Shown one piece after another: positions 16,204 through 23,878 of a stretch of DNA of 64,000 nucleotides. This DNA comes from Mycolicibacterium tusciae. Its GTDB lineage: Bacteria > Actinomycetota > Actinomycetes > Mycobacteriales > Mycobacteriaceae. The translations under genes and the position numbers were made by a program. The first letter of the stretch is position 1. Each line of letters begins with the position of its first letter. The stretch spans positions 62,001-126,000 of the forward strand of contig NZ_MVIM01000016.1 in assembly GCF_002086795.1 (NCBI RefSeq), written 5' to 3'. The notes under the pieces were generated by a model. That model had not been told where the DNA came from, did no database searches, and saw only the letters and a list, made by a program, of their open reading frames with translations.

Positions 16204-17361
16204 GTGACTGAATTCGACGAACTGTGCGCCAATGACCCGGAGCTGGCCGAACTACGATCGGCCATCCGGGAGTTTCTCGTCGCCGACCGCGAGAAGTTCG
16301 GCTGGGAGCCCGCGATCGACTCCTGGCTGGCCAGGTGGGACGGCGAATTCTCCGCCAGGCTGGCCGACGCGGGCTTCGTCGGCCTGACCATCCCGACGGA
16401 GTACGGCGGACACGGGCTGGGGCACCTGCACCGCTATGTGGTGACCGAGGAGTTGCTGGCGCACGGCGCGCCCGTCGCCGCGCACTGGTTCGCCGATCGC
16501 CAGTTCGCCCCGTCGCTGTTGTCCTATGGCAGCGACGAGCAGCGTCGGGAGTTTCTGCCGGTCATCGCCAAGGGCCGGTTGCATGCGGCGATCGGCATGA
16601 GCGAGCATGACGCGGGTTCCGACCTGGCCGCGGTCAAGACGCGCGCCGACCAGGTCGACGGCGGCTGGTCGCTGAGCGGCACCAAGGTGTGGACGAGCGG
16701 CGCACATCTCGCGCAGCGGATCGTCGTTCTGGCCCGCACCAGCCCGCTCGATTCCGAGCATCGGCACGCCGGGTTCAGCCAGTTCTTCGTGGCACTGGAC
16801 TCCCCCGGCATCACGATCGACCCGATCGTGCAAATGGGCGGAGAACATCACTTCAACGAGGTGACGTTCGACGACGTGTTCGTGCCCGATACCGACGTGC
16901 TGGGCAGCATCGGCGACGGCTGGCGGCAGGTCACCTCCGAGCTCGGCTTCGAGCGCAGCGGCCCCGAACGCATCCTGTCGACCGTCACCTTGATCTGCGA
17001 CGCCATCCGGGCTCTGCCCAAGGATGCGGACGACGGCACCGCCGCAGCGGTCGGTGACCTCGTGGCCCGGATGATCTCGCTTCGCCAGCTGTCGATTTCG
17101 GTGGCCCGCGCACTGGCCGCCGGTGACGACGCGGCGACCAGTGCCGCCCTGGTGAAGGATCTGGGCACCCGATTCGAGCAGGATTCCGTCGAGTTGGTCG
17201 CCGATCTCCTCGACCGATTGGACGACGGCCGAACCCCGGAGGCCCGACGACTGCGTACGTTGTTGGACACCGCCCGACTGCATTCGCCGTTGTTCACGCT
17301 GCGTGGCGGCACCAACGAGGTCCTGCGGGGTGTGGTGGCGCGAGGATTGGGTATGCGGTGA
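16204..17361 (+). CDS. Acyl-CoA dehydrogenase, subunit 1 of a probable heteromeric FadE pair
   Basis: 385-aa flavoprotein with N-terminal helical, middle beta and C-terminal helical ACAD domains. Signatures are GMSEHDAGSDLAAVKT (FAD/substrate region, about residue 137) and FNEVTFDDVFVPD (about 217). The C-terminal helix reads FTLRGGTNEVLRG, so the catalytic glutamate of the usual YEGT motif is absent at that position. The gene overlaps the next ACAD gene by 4 nt (GTGA). Adjacent, coupled fadE genes in mycobacteria usually encode alpha2-beta2 dehydrogenases that oxidise steroid side-chain CoA esters or other bulky substrates; that role here is an inference. Confidence 0.88.
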   Translation: MTEFDELCANDPELAELRSAIREFLVADREKFGWEPAIDSWLARWDGEFSARLADAGFVGLTIPTEYGGHGLGHLHRYVVTEELLAHGAPVAAHWFADRQFAPSLLSYGSDEQRREFLPVIAKGRLHAAIGMSEHDAGSDLAAVKTRADQVDGGWSLSGTKVWTSGAHLAQRIVVLARTSPLDSEHRHAGFSQFFVALDSPGITIDPIVQMGGEHHFNEVTFDDVFVPDTDVLGSIGDGWRQVTSELGFERSGPERILSTVTLICDAIRALPKDADDGTAAAVGDLVARMISLRQLSISVARALAAGDDAATSAALVKDLGTRFEQDSVELVADLLDRLDDGRTPEARRLRTLLDTARLHSPLFTLRGGTNEVLRGVVARGLGMR

Positions 17362-18371
17362 ACGAACTGGAACAACTCGTCGCCGACATCGGTGAGCGCT
17401 CGCTGGAAGCCCGGCACGGCAGGCCCGCGTACCCCGACACGTTCGACGAACAGCTGTGGCGCAATCTCGAAGAGACCGGGCTGAGCCGGTTGACGTCCAC
17501 CGAGGACGCCGGGCCCGCGGAAGCGGCGACAGTGCTCACCGGTCTGGCCCGGAGTGCGGCAGCGGTGCCGATCGCCGAAACCGACCTACTGGCAATGTTT
17601 CTCGCCGCCAAGGCCGACGTAGCCGTCCCCGAGACCGGACCGCTGACCGTCGCGCTGGCAGATGCCGAACTGCGCGACGGTACCGTCACGGGAACGGCGC
17701 ACGATGTGCTGTGGGCGGACTCGACGCCGGTGGTGGTTGCCGCGAAGACGGCCGCAGGCCTGTACGTCGGTCTGGTGACCGCTGAACCGACCGCGACGAG
17801 CCACAACCTCGCCGGCGAGCCTCGCGGCACGTTCGCCTTCGATTTTCAGGCGCACGACGTGCTCGACGTTCAGGTCGTCGACGAGTTCACCCGCCGTGGT
17901 GCGTGGGCCCGTTGCGTGCAGGTGATCGGCGCACTCGATGCCGCCCGCGATCTCACGGTGACGCATACCAGTGAGCGTGTTCAGTTCGGCCGTCCACTGT
18001 CGAAGTTCCAGGCGGTGCAGCACTCCCTGGCCGAGATGGCGGGCGAGATCGAGCGTGCCAGAGCCGCCACCGATCTGGCCGTCACCGCCGCCACCGATTT
18101 CGGGTTCGACAGCGCGGCGGCCGATTACGCGGTGACGGTGGCCAAGGTCGCCGTCGGCCGCGCCGTCGAGTCGGTGACCAGGATTGCGCACCAGCTGCAC
18201 GGCGCGATCGGCGTGACCGTCGAGCACCGGCTGTGGCTGTTCACGATGCGGGCCCGCAGTTGGGTCGACGACTTCGGCGCGACAACGCAGTACGCGCGGC
18301 GACTCGGCCGGATTGCGCTCGCCGCCGACGACCCGTGGCAGATCGTGGTCAGCTGTCCAGAACCGCGTTGA
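17358..18371 (+). CDS. Acyl-CoA dehydrogenase, subunit 2 of the FadE pair
   Basis: 337-aa, shorter ACAD-fold protein. The N-terminal half is weakly conserved; the C-terminal half is clear, with REFGRPLSKFQAVQH-like sequence (VQFGRPLSKFQAVQHSLAEM, about residues 209-228) and LHGAIGVTVEHRLWLF (about 279-294), where the glutamate of VEH is the candidate catalytic residue. The GTG start overlaps the stop of subunit 1 (GTGA), which implies translational coupling and stoichiometric production. The 3' end overlaps the convergent nat gene by 23 bp. Substrate unknown. Confidence 0.85.
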   Translation: MNELEQLVADIGERSLEARHGRPAYPDTFDEQLWRNLEETGLSRLTSTEDAGPAEAATVLTGLARSAAAVPIAETDLLAMFLAAKADVAVPETGPLTVALADAELRDGTVTGTAHDVLWADSTPVVVAAKTAAGLYVGLVTAEPTATSHNLAGEPRGTFAFDFQAHDVLDVQVVDEFTRRGAWARCVQVIGALDAARDLTVTHTSERVQFGRPLSKFQAVQHSLAEMAGEIERARAATDLAVTAATDFGFDSAAADYAVTVAKVAVGRAVESVTRIAHQLHGAIGVTVEHRLWLFTMRARSWVDDFGATTQYARRLGRIALAADDPWQIVVSCPEPR

Positions 18372-19173
18372 CGCGCGCCTCGACGTCCACCCGGTCGCCG
18401 AGGTCGGTCAGGTCGATCCCGAACCTGTCGGTCAGGGTGTCGAGCACGTCGGCTGCCGTTGCGAACCGGATGCGCTCGGTGTCCCCGCCGCTGTGAATCG
18501 CCAGGTTGCGGCCACGCAGATTCCAGCGGGCGTCGTCGGTGAGCAGCGCAACCGACAGCCCGACGACGAACGTCGACCGCGGATGCGTTGACACATACCA
18601 ACTTCCGACTTCACGGTCGATACGCGGGCGCGGTTGCGTGGTGAACATGTACAGCGTCTGCCAGTCGCCGCGGATCTGCGCCTGCAGCACGTAGCCGTCT
18701 CCGTCGGAGAGAATGCGGTACGCCTCATGACGGGTGGGTTGCACCGTATCGACCTCAAGCCGAATCGGCGACGACAGGGTCTGCCCGCCGAACCCGACGT
18801 CGACGAGCCACGGCCCGTCGTCGTCGGGCACGGTCACGGACAGCGCCTCGTGCGTCATCGCGGGCAATTCACCCGAGGCGTCCATCCACACCACTCGTGC
18901 GCCGAGGCGCTGCACTCCGAAACCCAACTCCGCGAGCGCATATCCCATCACGCCGTTCTGCTCGTAGCAGTAGCCGCCGCGACGCCGCGCCACGAGCTTG
19001 TCGAACAACGCCGCCCGGCCGAGATCGGCGACGGGAACTCCCGTGAGCGGGTCGAGATTCTCGAAGGGGATCGCGCCCGTGTGCGCCGCGACAAGGGCAT
19101 GCAGGGTCTCGTGCGTCGGCGTCGCCGGCCCGGTGTAGCCGATACGAAGGAAGTAGTCGGACAGATCGGTCAT
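18349..19173 (-). CDS. nat: Arylamine N-acetyltransferase
   Basis: 274-aa enzyme that transfers an acetyl (or propionyl) group from CoA to arylamines and hydrazines such as isoniazid. The Cys-His-Asp triad is visible: C69 in RRGGYCYEQN, H109 in MTHEAL and D125 in LVDVGFGG. Length equals that of characterised mycobacterial NATs. In M. tuberculosis nat sits in the sterol-ring catabolism operon; here it lies alone between the FadE pair and echA1, as I recall for M. smegmatis. ATG at 19173 is favoured over a TTG seven codons upstream. Confidence 0.93.
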   Translation of the reverse strand: MTDLSDYFLRIGYTGPATPTHETLHALVAAHTGAIPFENLDPLTGVPVADLGRAALFDKLVARRRGGYCYEQNGVMGYALAELGFGVQRLGARVVWMDASGELPAMTHEALSVTVPDDDGPWLVDVGFGGQTLSSPIRLEVDTVQPTRHEAYRILSDGDGYVLQAQIRGDWQTLYMFTTQPRPRIDREVGSWYVSTHPRSTFVVGLSVALLTDDARWNLRGRNLAIHSGGDTERIRFATAADVLDTLTDRFGIDLTDLGDRVDVEARVNAVLDS

Positions 19174-19223
19174 GGCGCCATCGTGCGACCTCAACGCTGG
19201 TTGAGGTCAAGGCGTGGCGTCGG

Positions 19224-19997
19224 TCAGGAGCCCGTCCACTTGGGCGCGCGCTTCTCGGCGAACGCGATCGCACCCTCCTTGGCGTCGTTGGACATGAAGA
19301 CGGGCGCCAGGATGTTCATCTGGTTGGTCCACATTTCCTCGGGTCCCCAACTGCGCGACTCGACGATGATCCGCTTCGTCGCGGCCACGGCCAGCGGCCC
19401 GTTCGCGGTGATCTTCTCCGCCAGTTCGATCGCGGCGTTCAGCGCCTGACCCGGCTCGGCGAGCACGTTGACCAGGCCGAGCTCCTTGGCGCGCGTGGCG
19501 GGCAGGTTCTCCCCCGTCAGGGCCAGCTCCATGGCCACGGCGGGCGGGATGCGCTGCGGCAGCCGCAACAGCCCGCCGCCGCCGGCGACCAGACCGCGCT
19601 TGACTTCGGGGATGCCGAACGCCGAGTCATTGGAGGCCACGATTAGATCGGTGGCCAGCGCCAGTTCACAGCCACCCGCCAAGCAGTAACCCTCCACCGC
19701 GGCGATCAGTGGTTTGGCGGGCGGCTTCTCGGTGAAGCCCATGCCGCGACCCTCGACCACGACGTTCTCGCCGCGCGCGAAGGCCTTGAGATCCATCCCC
19801 GCGGAGAACGAACCCCCGGCTCCGGTCAGCACACCCACCGAGAGTCCGGCGTCGCCGTCGAGCCGGTCCATTGCATCGGCGAGACCTCGGCTGACGTCGG
19901 CGTTCACGGCGTTGCGGGCCTGCGGCCGGTTGATGGTGATAATCAAAATCCGGTCGCGCTGCTCGACCAGGACGGCTTGTTCGCTGTTGTCACTCAC
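19224..19997 (-). CDS. echA1: Enoyl-CoA hydratase/isomerase family protein (EchA1-like)
   Basis: 257-aa crotonase. The oxyanion-hole segment is GSFSAGMDLKAF (about residues 61-72). Both glutamates used by true hydratases are kept: in AGGCELA (about 107) and in IPEVKRGL (about 127). It should hydrate trans-2-enoyl-CoA in beta-oxidation. Position relative to the Rv0223c and Rv0221 homologues identifies it as the Rv0222 equivalent. GTG start is supported by a leaderless TACGAT -10 exactly 7 nt upstream. Confidence 0.88.
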   Translation of the reverse strand: MSDNSEQAVLVEQRDRILIITINRPQARNAVNADVSRGLADAMDRLDGDAGLSVGVLTGAGGSFSAGMDLKAFARGENVVVEGRGMGFTEKPPAKPLIAAVEGYCLAGGCELALATDLIVASNDSAFGIPEVKRGLVAGGGGLLRLPQRIPPAVAMELALTGENLPATRAKELGLVNVLAEPGQALNAAIELAEKITANGPLAVAATKRIIVESRSWGPEEMWTNQMNILAPVFMSNDAKEGAIAFAEKRAPKWTGS

Positions 19998-20004
19998 GCG
20001 GCTG

Positions 20005-20010
20005 ATCGTA
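20005..20010 (-). promoter_or_regulatory. -10 element for leaderless echA1
   Basis: On the minus strand TACGAT precedes the GTG at 19997 by 7 nt. It sits in the short gap before the pseudokinase gene, giving echA1 its own promoter. Confidence 0.5.
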
Positions 20011-20027
20011 ACGACCGCCCCGTCGTG

Positions 20028-21557
20028 TCAGGCAGGCGGCGGCGTGCCGTGCACGCCGATCTCAGAAATGGCAGCTCGATTCTGCCCGTCCGCCGAGCCG
20101 AGCTTGGATATCCAGACTACGAGATGCGATGTCGGCCGAGTACCCGCGATCGATATGCGGTTTTGACCCGGCTGCATCGGTGTTGGAGGGGTCAGTTCGG
20201 TGGTCTCGGCCAAACCCTTCGGTTCGCCGGTCTCACTCCCGCGCACCTCCACGACCGTGCCGACGCTGTTCAGGTCGACGGTGACCGCGCTGATCCGAAC
20301 CGGGTCGCGAAGCCGCACAAGCAATCCAACGCCCGGCTTGAACTTTGGGAAGGGATCGGGATCGTAATAACGATCCGTCGACCATGCGGTGTCCGGCTTG
20401 CCATCGATCGCCAGTCCCGCCGACTCAGGGTGGTCGGGTGACCCGTCGGGAGAGAACACGGCGACCGAAGCGGGTGTCACGCTGATACCGCGCGACGCGT
20501 TGGTCTTCGCGCCCTCCGACGGTGGCGCGTGACTCGGTACCGGGTCTTGAGGGAGAAGGCCGAGCTTGTCGGCGTCCATGGCGACCGTGTCGTCGTTGGC
20601 CGCGAGGAAGTCGTTGATCGATGATGCCAGGCCCAACACCGCCACCAGGAAAACCGCGGCCGCGGCGCCCAAGCCTGCGCGAATTATCTGGCGACGAGCC
20701 TCCTCCTTCTGTTCCACCGGCCCGAAGTTGCGGAACGACGCGTAAGAACCAGGCGGCGGCGGACGCAGCGGCGGCACGACCCGGCAGTTCACCTCCTCGG
20801 CGGCGTCGGCGCTTGCCTGATCCAACAGCGTGACAACTGTTCCCGCACTCGCGATTCCGCCGCGATCGCGAAGCAACGCTGCCGTGGTCGTGGAAATCAG
20901 GAAGGGAATGTCGGGCTCGATTGCAGCCGGGTCAATGACTTGGCCGTCTGGATCCCGACTTGCTTTGGGCCAATCCGTCAGTGCGACATCGTCGGAGGGC
21001 CACTGACGAAGCAGCAGCCCGTACATTGCGCAACCGATGCCGCGAATGTCGGACTGCGGTGTGGTTTCGGGCATCGTGGCTGGAAACGCGAGGACCACGT
21101 CGCCGTCGTGGCTGACTCGCAACCGGCTGGGGTGGTCGATGGACAGCATGAGCCCGGCCCGGTGGGATTCGTCTGCCGCTGCTGCCAGCGACTGCATCGT
21201 CCTGGCCACGTCTACGGGCGCACGTTCGGCGTCCGCGGCTTGGCGCAGGCTGCTGCCGACCGTCCATTCGGAGACGCCGACGCCGAGGGATCCGGTATGG
21301 AGCACGTCGAGGACGCGGGCCACGCCCCTCGTCCGGATGCCCTTCAGGCGGACTGTGCGCGCGAGGATTTCGTGAACGAGTTCCTCGGGGAGTTCACGGG
21401 CCGGGTCGATCAGCGATAGTGCAACGTCGCGTCCCGACGCAGTGTCGACCGCATGCCAGAAGTGAAGCTGCGGACGGCCCCCGTGGGACGCAAGCAGGCG
21501 GTAGCGCCACGCGATGAAAGCACCGGGAACGAAGTGACGCTCGTCGCCATCCGCCAT
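20028..21557 (-). CDS. Membrane pseudokinase with extracytoplasmic discoidin-like domain
   Basis: 509 aa. Residues about 10-250 have the outline of a protein kinase, but the key residues are gone: the ATP-lysine position reads VALSLID (Ser48), the catalytic loop reads LSIDHPSRLRV (about 138-148) with no HRD, and DFG is replaced by AFP (about 158-160). A membrane helix spans about 293-314. The exterior part (from about 360) has ESAGLAIDGKPDTAWSTD and beta-rich sequence like a discoidin/CBM fold. The combination recalls the pseudokinase plus exterior domain at the end of mycobacterial MurJ/MviN (Rv3910), here as a separate protein. ATG has GAGG upstream. It lies 114 nt downstream of an active kinase gene, its likely partner. 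Role: probably a scaffold in cell-wall signalling (inference). Confidence 0.78.
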   Translation of the reverse strand: MADGDERHFVPGAFIAWRYRLLASHGGRPQLHFWHAVDTASGRDVALSLIDPARELPEELVHEILARTVRLKGIRTRGVARVLDVLHTGSLGVGVSEWTVGSSLRQAADAERAPVDVARTMQSLAAAADESHRAGLMLSIDHPSRLRVSHDGDVVLAFPATMPETTPQSDIRGIGCAMYGLLLRQWPSDDVALTDWPKASRDPDGQVIDPAAIEPDIPFLISTTTAALLRDRGGIASAGTVVTLLDQASADAAEEVNCRVVPPLRPPPPGSYASFRNFGPVEQKEEARRQIIRAGLGAAAAVFLVAVLGLASSINDFLAANDDTVAMDADKLGLLPQDPVPSHAPPSEGAKTNASRGISVTPASVAVFSPDGSPDHPESAGLAIDGKPDTAWSTDRYYDPDPFPKFKPGVGLLVRLRDPVRISAVTVDLNSVGTVVEVRGSETGEPKGLAETTELTPPTPMQPGQNRISIAGTRPTSHLVVWISKLGSADGQNRAAISEIGVHGTPPPA

Positions 21558-21640
21558 CACTCGACCTCGATTTCATGAGCGGCCGCAGTCCGCACGTCCG
21601 CGTCGGTGTCGCGGTGAGGCACGCTTGGCTTTTGCGGCAT
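21557..21640 (-). CDS. Possible 27-aa linker ORF between the kinase and pseudokinase genes
   Basis: A short frame (MPQKPSVPHRD at the start) fills the gap after the kinase stop, and its TGA shares a base with the pseudokinase ATG (TGATG). The placement would allow translational coupling. There is no ribosome-binding site and no recognisable domain, so it may be noncoding. Confidence 0.2.
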   Translation of the reverse strand: MPQKPSVPHRDTDADVRTAAAHEIEVE

Positions 21641-21671
21641 CGAATAACCCGCGAAGACGGGGCTCAAACGA

Positions 21672-22916
21672 TCAGCCGTCGTCGCCCTTGCCGTTGCCGT
21701 TGCCGTTGCCGTTGCCCCTGCCTTTTGGTTTCTTCGGAGCTGGCGGCTCATCGACGACCGGAACGGAGGTCGGCGACGGCGGCGGGGAACTCACCGGTGG
21801 CGGAGGCGCGGGAACTGCGGTGCTTGTGCTGATCGGTTGTGGAGACTGCGGGGTCGACGATGGATCAAGTGCCAGCGCGAGCGTTGCGACGATCAGCGCG
21901 ACGAACGCCGCCGCTGCAAGGAGCAACTTCCGCCCCCGGCTCATGGGCCTACGGCGAGCCGATGGCACGAAGTAATTGGCCGATGGAGCCGAGTTGGCCG
22001 ATGGAGCCCCGTAATTGGCAGACGGGGCCAGCGGTTGTGCGAGCACCTTGGTCGACGGCCGGTGTTTCGCTGCCGTCGTCCCGATGGTCGAATACGGCGC
22101 ATGCGGAGCGCCCGAGAGTGCGGCCCGCATCTCGAGGGCACTGCCGAATTTCGCGCCGACGCCATGGCCGCCCATCGCGCGATTGATCACCGCTCCGAGG
22201 TCGGCGTCAACATCGGGACGGACCGCCTCGATCGGCGGGGGCGGATCGTCCAATATGGCCCGGATCAGCGACGCGGGGTTCTCCTGCGGATACGGTCGTC
22301 GCCCGCTGAGCGCTTCGTATGACATCACGCCCACCGCATAGAGGTCGTCGGCTACCGACGCGGGAGCACCCGCGACCCGCTCGCGGCTCATATACGCCAT
22401 CGTGCCGACGATCTGCCCGGTTGCGGTGAGGGCGGCACCGGCCGTCTTCGCGATGCCGAAGTCGGCGACCTTCATAGCGCCGCCGTCATGGGTGACCAGG
22501 ACGTTGCCGGGCTTGATGTCGCGGTGCACCACTCCCGCTGCATGGGCGGCAGCCAGCGCTCCCAACACATCGTCGAGCATCGCCCGGACCCGATGCTGCG
22601 CCATGGGCCCCGTCGCGATCTCGTCATCCAGGGTGCGGCCCGGCAGCCGCTCCATCACGATGAACGGTGTCCCGTCGTGATCACCGCAATCGTGCACCGC
22701 CACGATGTTGGGATGGTTGAGCGAGGCGGCGGCCTGGGCCTCCGTCTCGAACCGGTGACGCGCATCGGCGTCGGCCTTGAAGGCGGGATACAGCAGCTTG
22801 ATGGCCACTGGTCTGCTCAGACGGGTATCCCACCCGTCATGGACCTCGGCCATACCGCCGCGGCCGAGCAGGCCCCGCACCTCGTATCGGCCCGCAAGCA
22901 CTTCGCGGCCCTCCAT
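21672..22916 (-). CDS. Ser/Thr protein kinase (PknB-like), membrane-anchored
   Basis: 414 aa. All catalytic elements are intact: glycine loop LLGRGGMAEV (16-25), K40 in VAIK, E59, catalytic loop HRDIKPGNV (131-139), DFG (152-154), and the activation segment ending GTMAYMSRERV. A juxtamembrane stretch (about 295-325) has degenerate APSANY repeats, one membrane helix spans 331-350, and the short exterior tail is proline/serine-rich and ends in glycine-asparagine repeats rather than PASTA domains, so it does not look like a muropeptide sensor. ATG at 22916 is fixed by a leaderless -10 (TACCTT) 7 nt upstream. It probably acts with the adjacent pseudokinase. Confidence 0.9.
   Translation of the reverse strand: MEGREVLAGRYEVRGLLGRGGMAEVHDGWDTRLSRPVAIKLLYPAFKADADARHRFETEAQAAASLNHPNIVAVHDCGDHDGTPFIVMERLPGRTLDDEIATGPMAQHRVRAMLDDVLGALAAAHAAGVVHRDIKPGNVLVTHDGGAMKVADFGIAKTAGAALTATGQIVGTMAYMSRERVAGAPASVADDLYAVGVMSYEALSGRRPYPQENPASLIRAILDDPPPPIEAVRPDVDADLGAVINRAMGGHGVGAKFGSALEMRAALSGAPHAPYSTIGTTAAKHRPSTKVLAQPLAPSANYGAPSANSAPSANYFVPSARRRPMSRGRKLLLAAAAFVALIVATLALALDPSSTPQSPQPISTSTAVPAPPPPVSSPPPSPTSVPVVDEPPAPKKPKGRGNGNGNGNGKGDDG
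21691..21714. repeat. CCGTTG hexamer repeat, four copies
   Basis: Four perfect tandem copies inside the kinase gene, encoding the Gly-Asn repeats of its exterior tail. Because the unit is 6 bp, gain or loss of copies stays in frame and would only lengthen or shorten the tail. Confidence 0.8.
21968..22028. repeat. Degenerate tandem repeat in the kinase juxtamembrane region
   Basis: Three imperfect units of about 20-27 bp containing TTGGC[CA]GA[TC]GG encode the APSANY/APSANS repeats just before the membrane helix of the kinase. Confidence 0.55.
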
Positions 22917-22923
22917 GGCCGAT

Positions 22924-22929
22924 AAGGTA
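22924..22929 (-). promoter_or_regulatory. -10 element for leaderless Ser/Thr kinase gene
   Basis: On the minus strand TACCTT lies 7 nt before the ATG at 22916, with no Shine-Dalgarno between. Confidence 0.5.
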
Positions 22930-22997
22930 GCCCGACAGACCCTGCGCCAAACTCTGATGCTCGCGCAGTGATTTTTGCCGGCGCGCACGGGGTAAAC

Positions 22998-23011
22998 TAG
23001 AACACGTTTCA
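22998..23011. promoter_or_regulatory. KstR-type operator
   Basis: TAGAACACGTTTCA fits TNNAACNNGTTNNA at every fixed position. It lies 23 nt upstream of the acyltransferase start at 23034, in the divergent region shared with the kinase gene. Its placement suggests cholesterol-dependent control of the acyltransferase and the following hydrolase. Confidence 0.65.
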
Positions 23012-23033
23012 ATTTGAGGCTAGGGGATCACCT

Positions 23034-23837
23034 GTGACCGACACCGAACCGTCGGAGCTCACCAAGTGGGATCCGGGTCTGACCGAACGCGTCATGGGGA
23101 TCATGCGGCCCTTCCTGAAGCGGTACTTCCGCTCGGAGACGCGGGGGCTCGAGAACATCCCGCCCGGCGGCGCGCTGCTGGTCTGCAACCACTCCGGTGG
23201 CATGCTGCCGATGGACGTCCCGATTCTGGCGGCCGACTTCTACGACCACCACGGCTACGACCGCCCGCTCTACACGCTGAGCCACGACATGCTGTCGGTT
23301 GGCCCGACCGGTGACTTCTTCAAGAAGATCGGCTACATCAGCGCCAACCACGCCAACGCCGATGAAGCGCTGCGGTCGGGCGGCCTGGTGGTGGTGTTTC
23401 CCGGCGGCGATTACGACGTGTATCGGCCGACGTTCACCGAGAACGTGATCGACTTCGGCGGCCGCACCGGCTACGTGAAGGCCGCCCTGAACGCCGGGGT
23501 GCCGATCGTGCCCGCAGTGGGAATCGGTGGCCAGGAGACCCAGATCTTCCTCACGCGCGGGACCTGGCTGGCCAAGCGTCTGGGGCCCATCGCGCGTCTG
23601 GCGCGCACCAAGATCGTGCCGGTGTCCTTCGGTTTCCCGTTCGGGCTGTCCCTGGTGGTTCCGCCCAACATTCCGCTGCCGTCCAAGATCGTGATGGAGG
23701 TGCTGCCGGCTATCGACCTCACCGCCGAGTTCGGTGAGGATCCCGACATCGACGAGATCGACGCGCATGTGCGGCACGTGATGCAGCGGGCGCTGGACGA
23801 ACTGGCCAGCGAACGCCGGCTTCCGATACTGGGTTGA
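23034..23837 (+). CDS. Lysophospholipid acyltransferase family protein (PlsC/MGAT-like)
   Basis: 267-aa acyltransferase. The catalytic segment is LLVCNHSGGMLPMD (H53 and D61), the variant HX(n)D motif of the monoacylglycerol-acyltransferase-like branch, and VVVFPGGDYDVYRP (about residues 121-134) is the acceptor/phosphate-binding block. Family members move acyl groups from acyl-CoA onto lysophospholipids or glycerides at the membrane. A KstR-type box and the ribosome site AGGGGA precede the GTG. It lies 41 nt before a large esterase gene, likely the same transcript, so the pair may remodel lipids during sterol use (inference). Confidence 0.85.
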   Translation: MTDTEPSELTKWDPGLTERVMGIMRPFLKRYFRSETRGLENIPPGGALLVCNHSGGMLPMDVPILAADFYDHHGYDRPLYTLSHDMLSVGPTGDFFKKIGYISANHANADEALRSGGLVVVFPGGDYDVYRPTFTENVIDFGGRTGYVKAALNAGVPIVPAVGIGGQETQIFLTRGTWLAKRLGPIARLARTKIVPVSFGFPFGLSLVVPPNIPLPSKIVMEVLPAIDLTAEFGEDPDIDEIDAHVRHVMQRALDELASERRLPILG

Positions 23838-23878
23838 GCTGGTTTTGAATATCGGCCCGCTGGCTATCAAGGTGTTTC

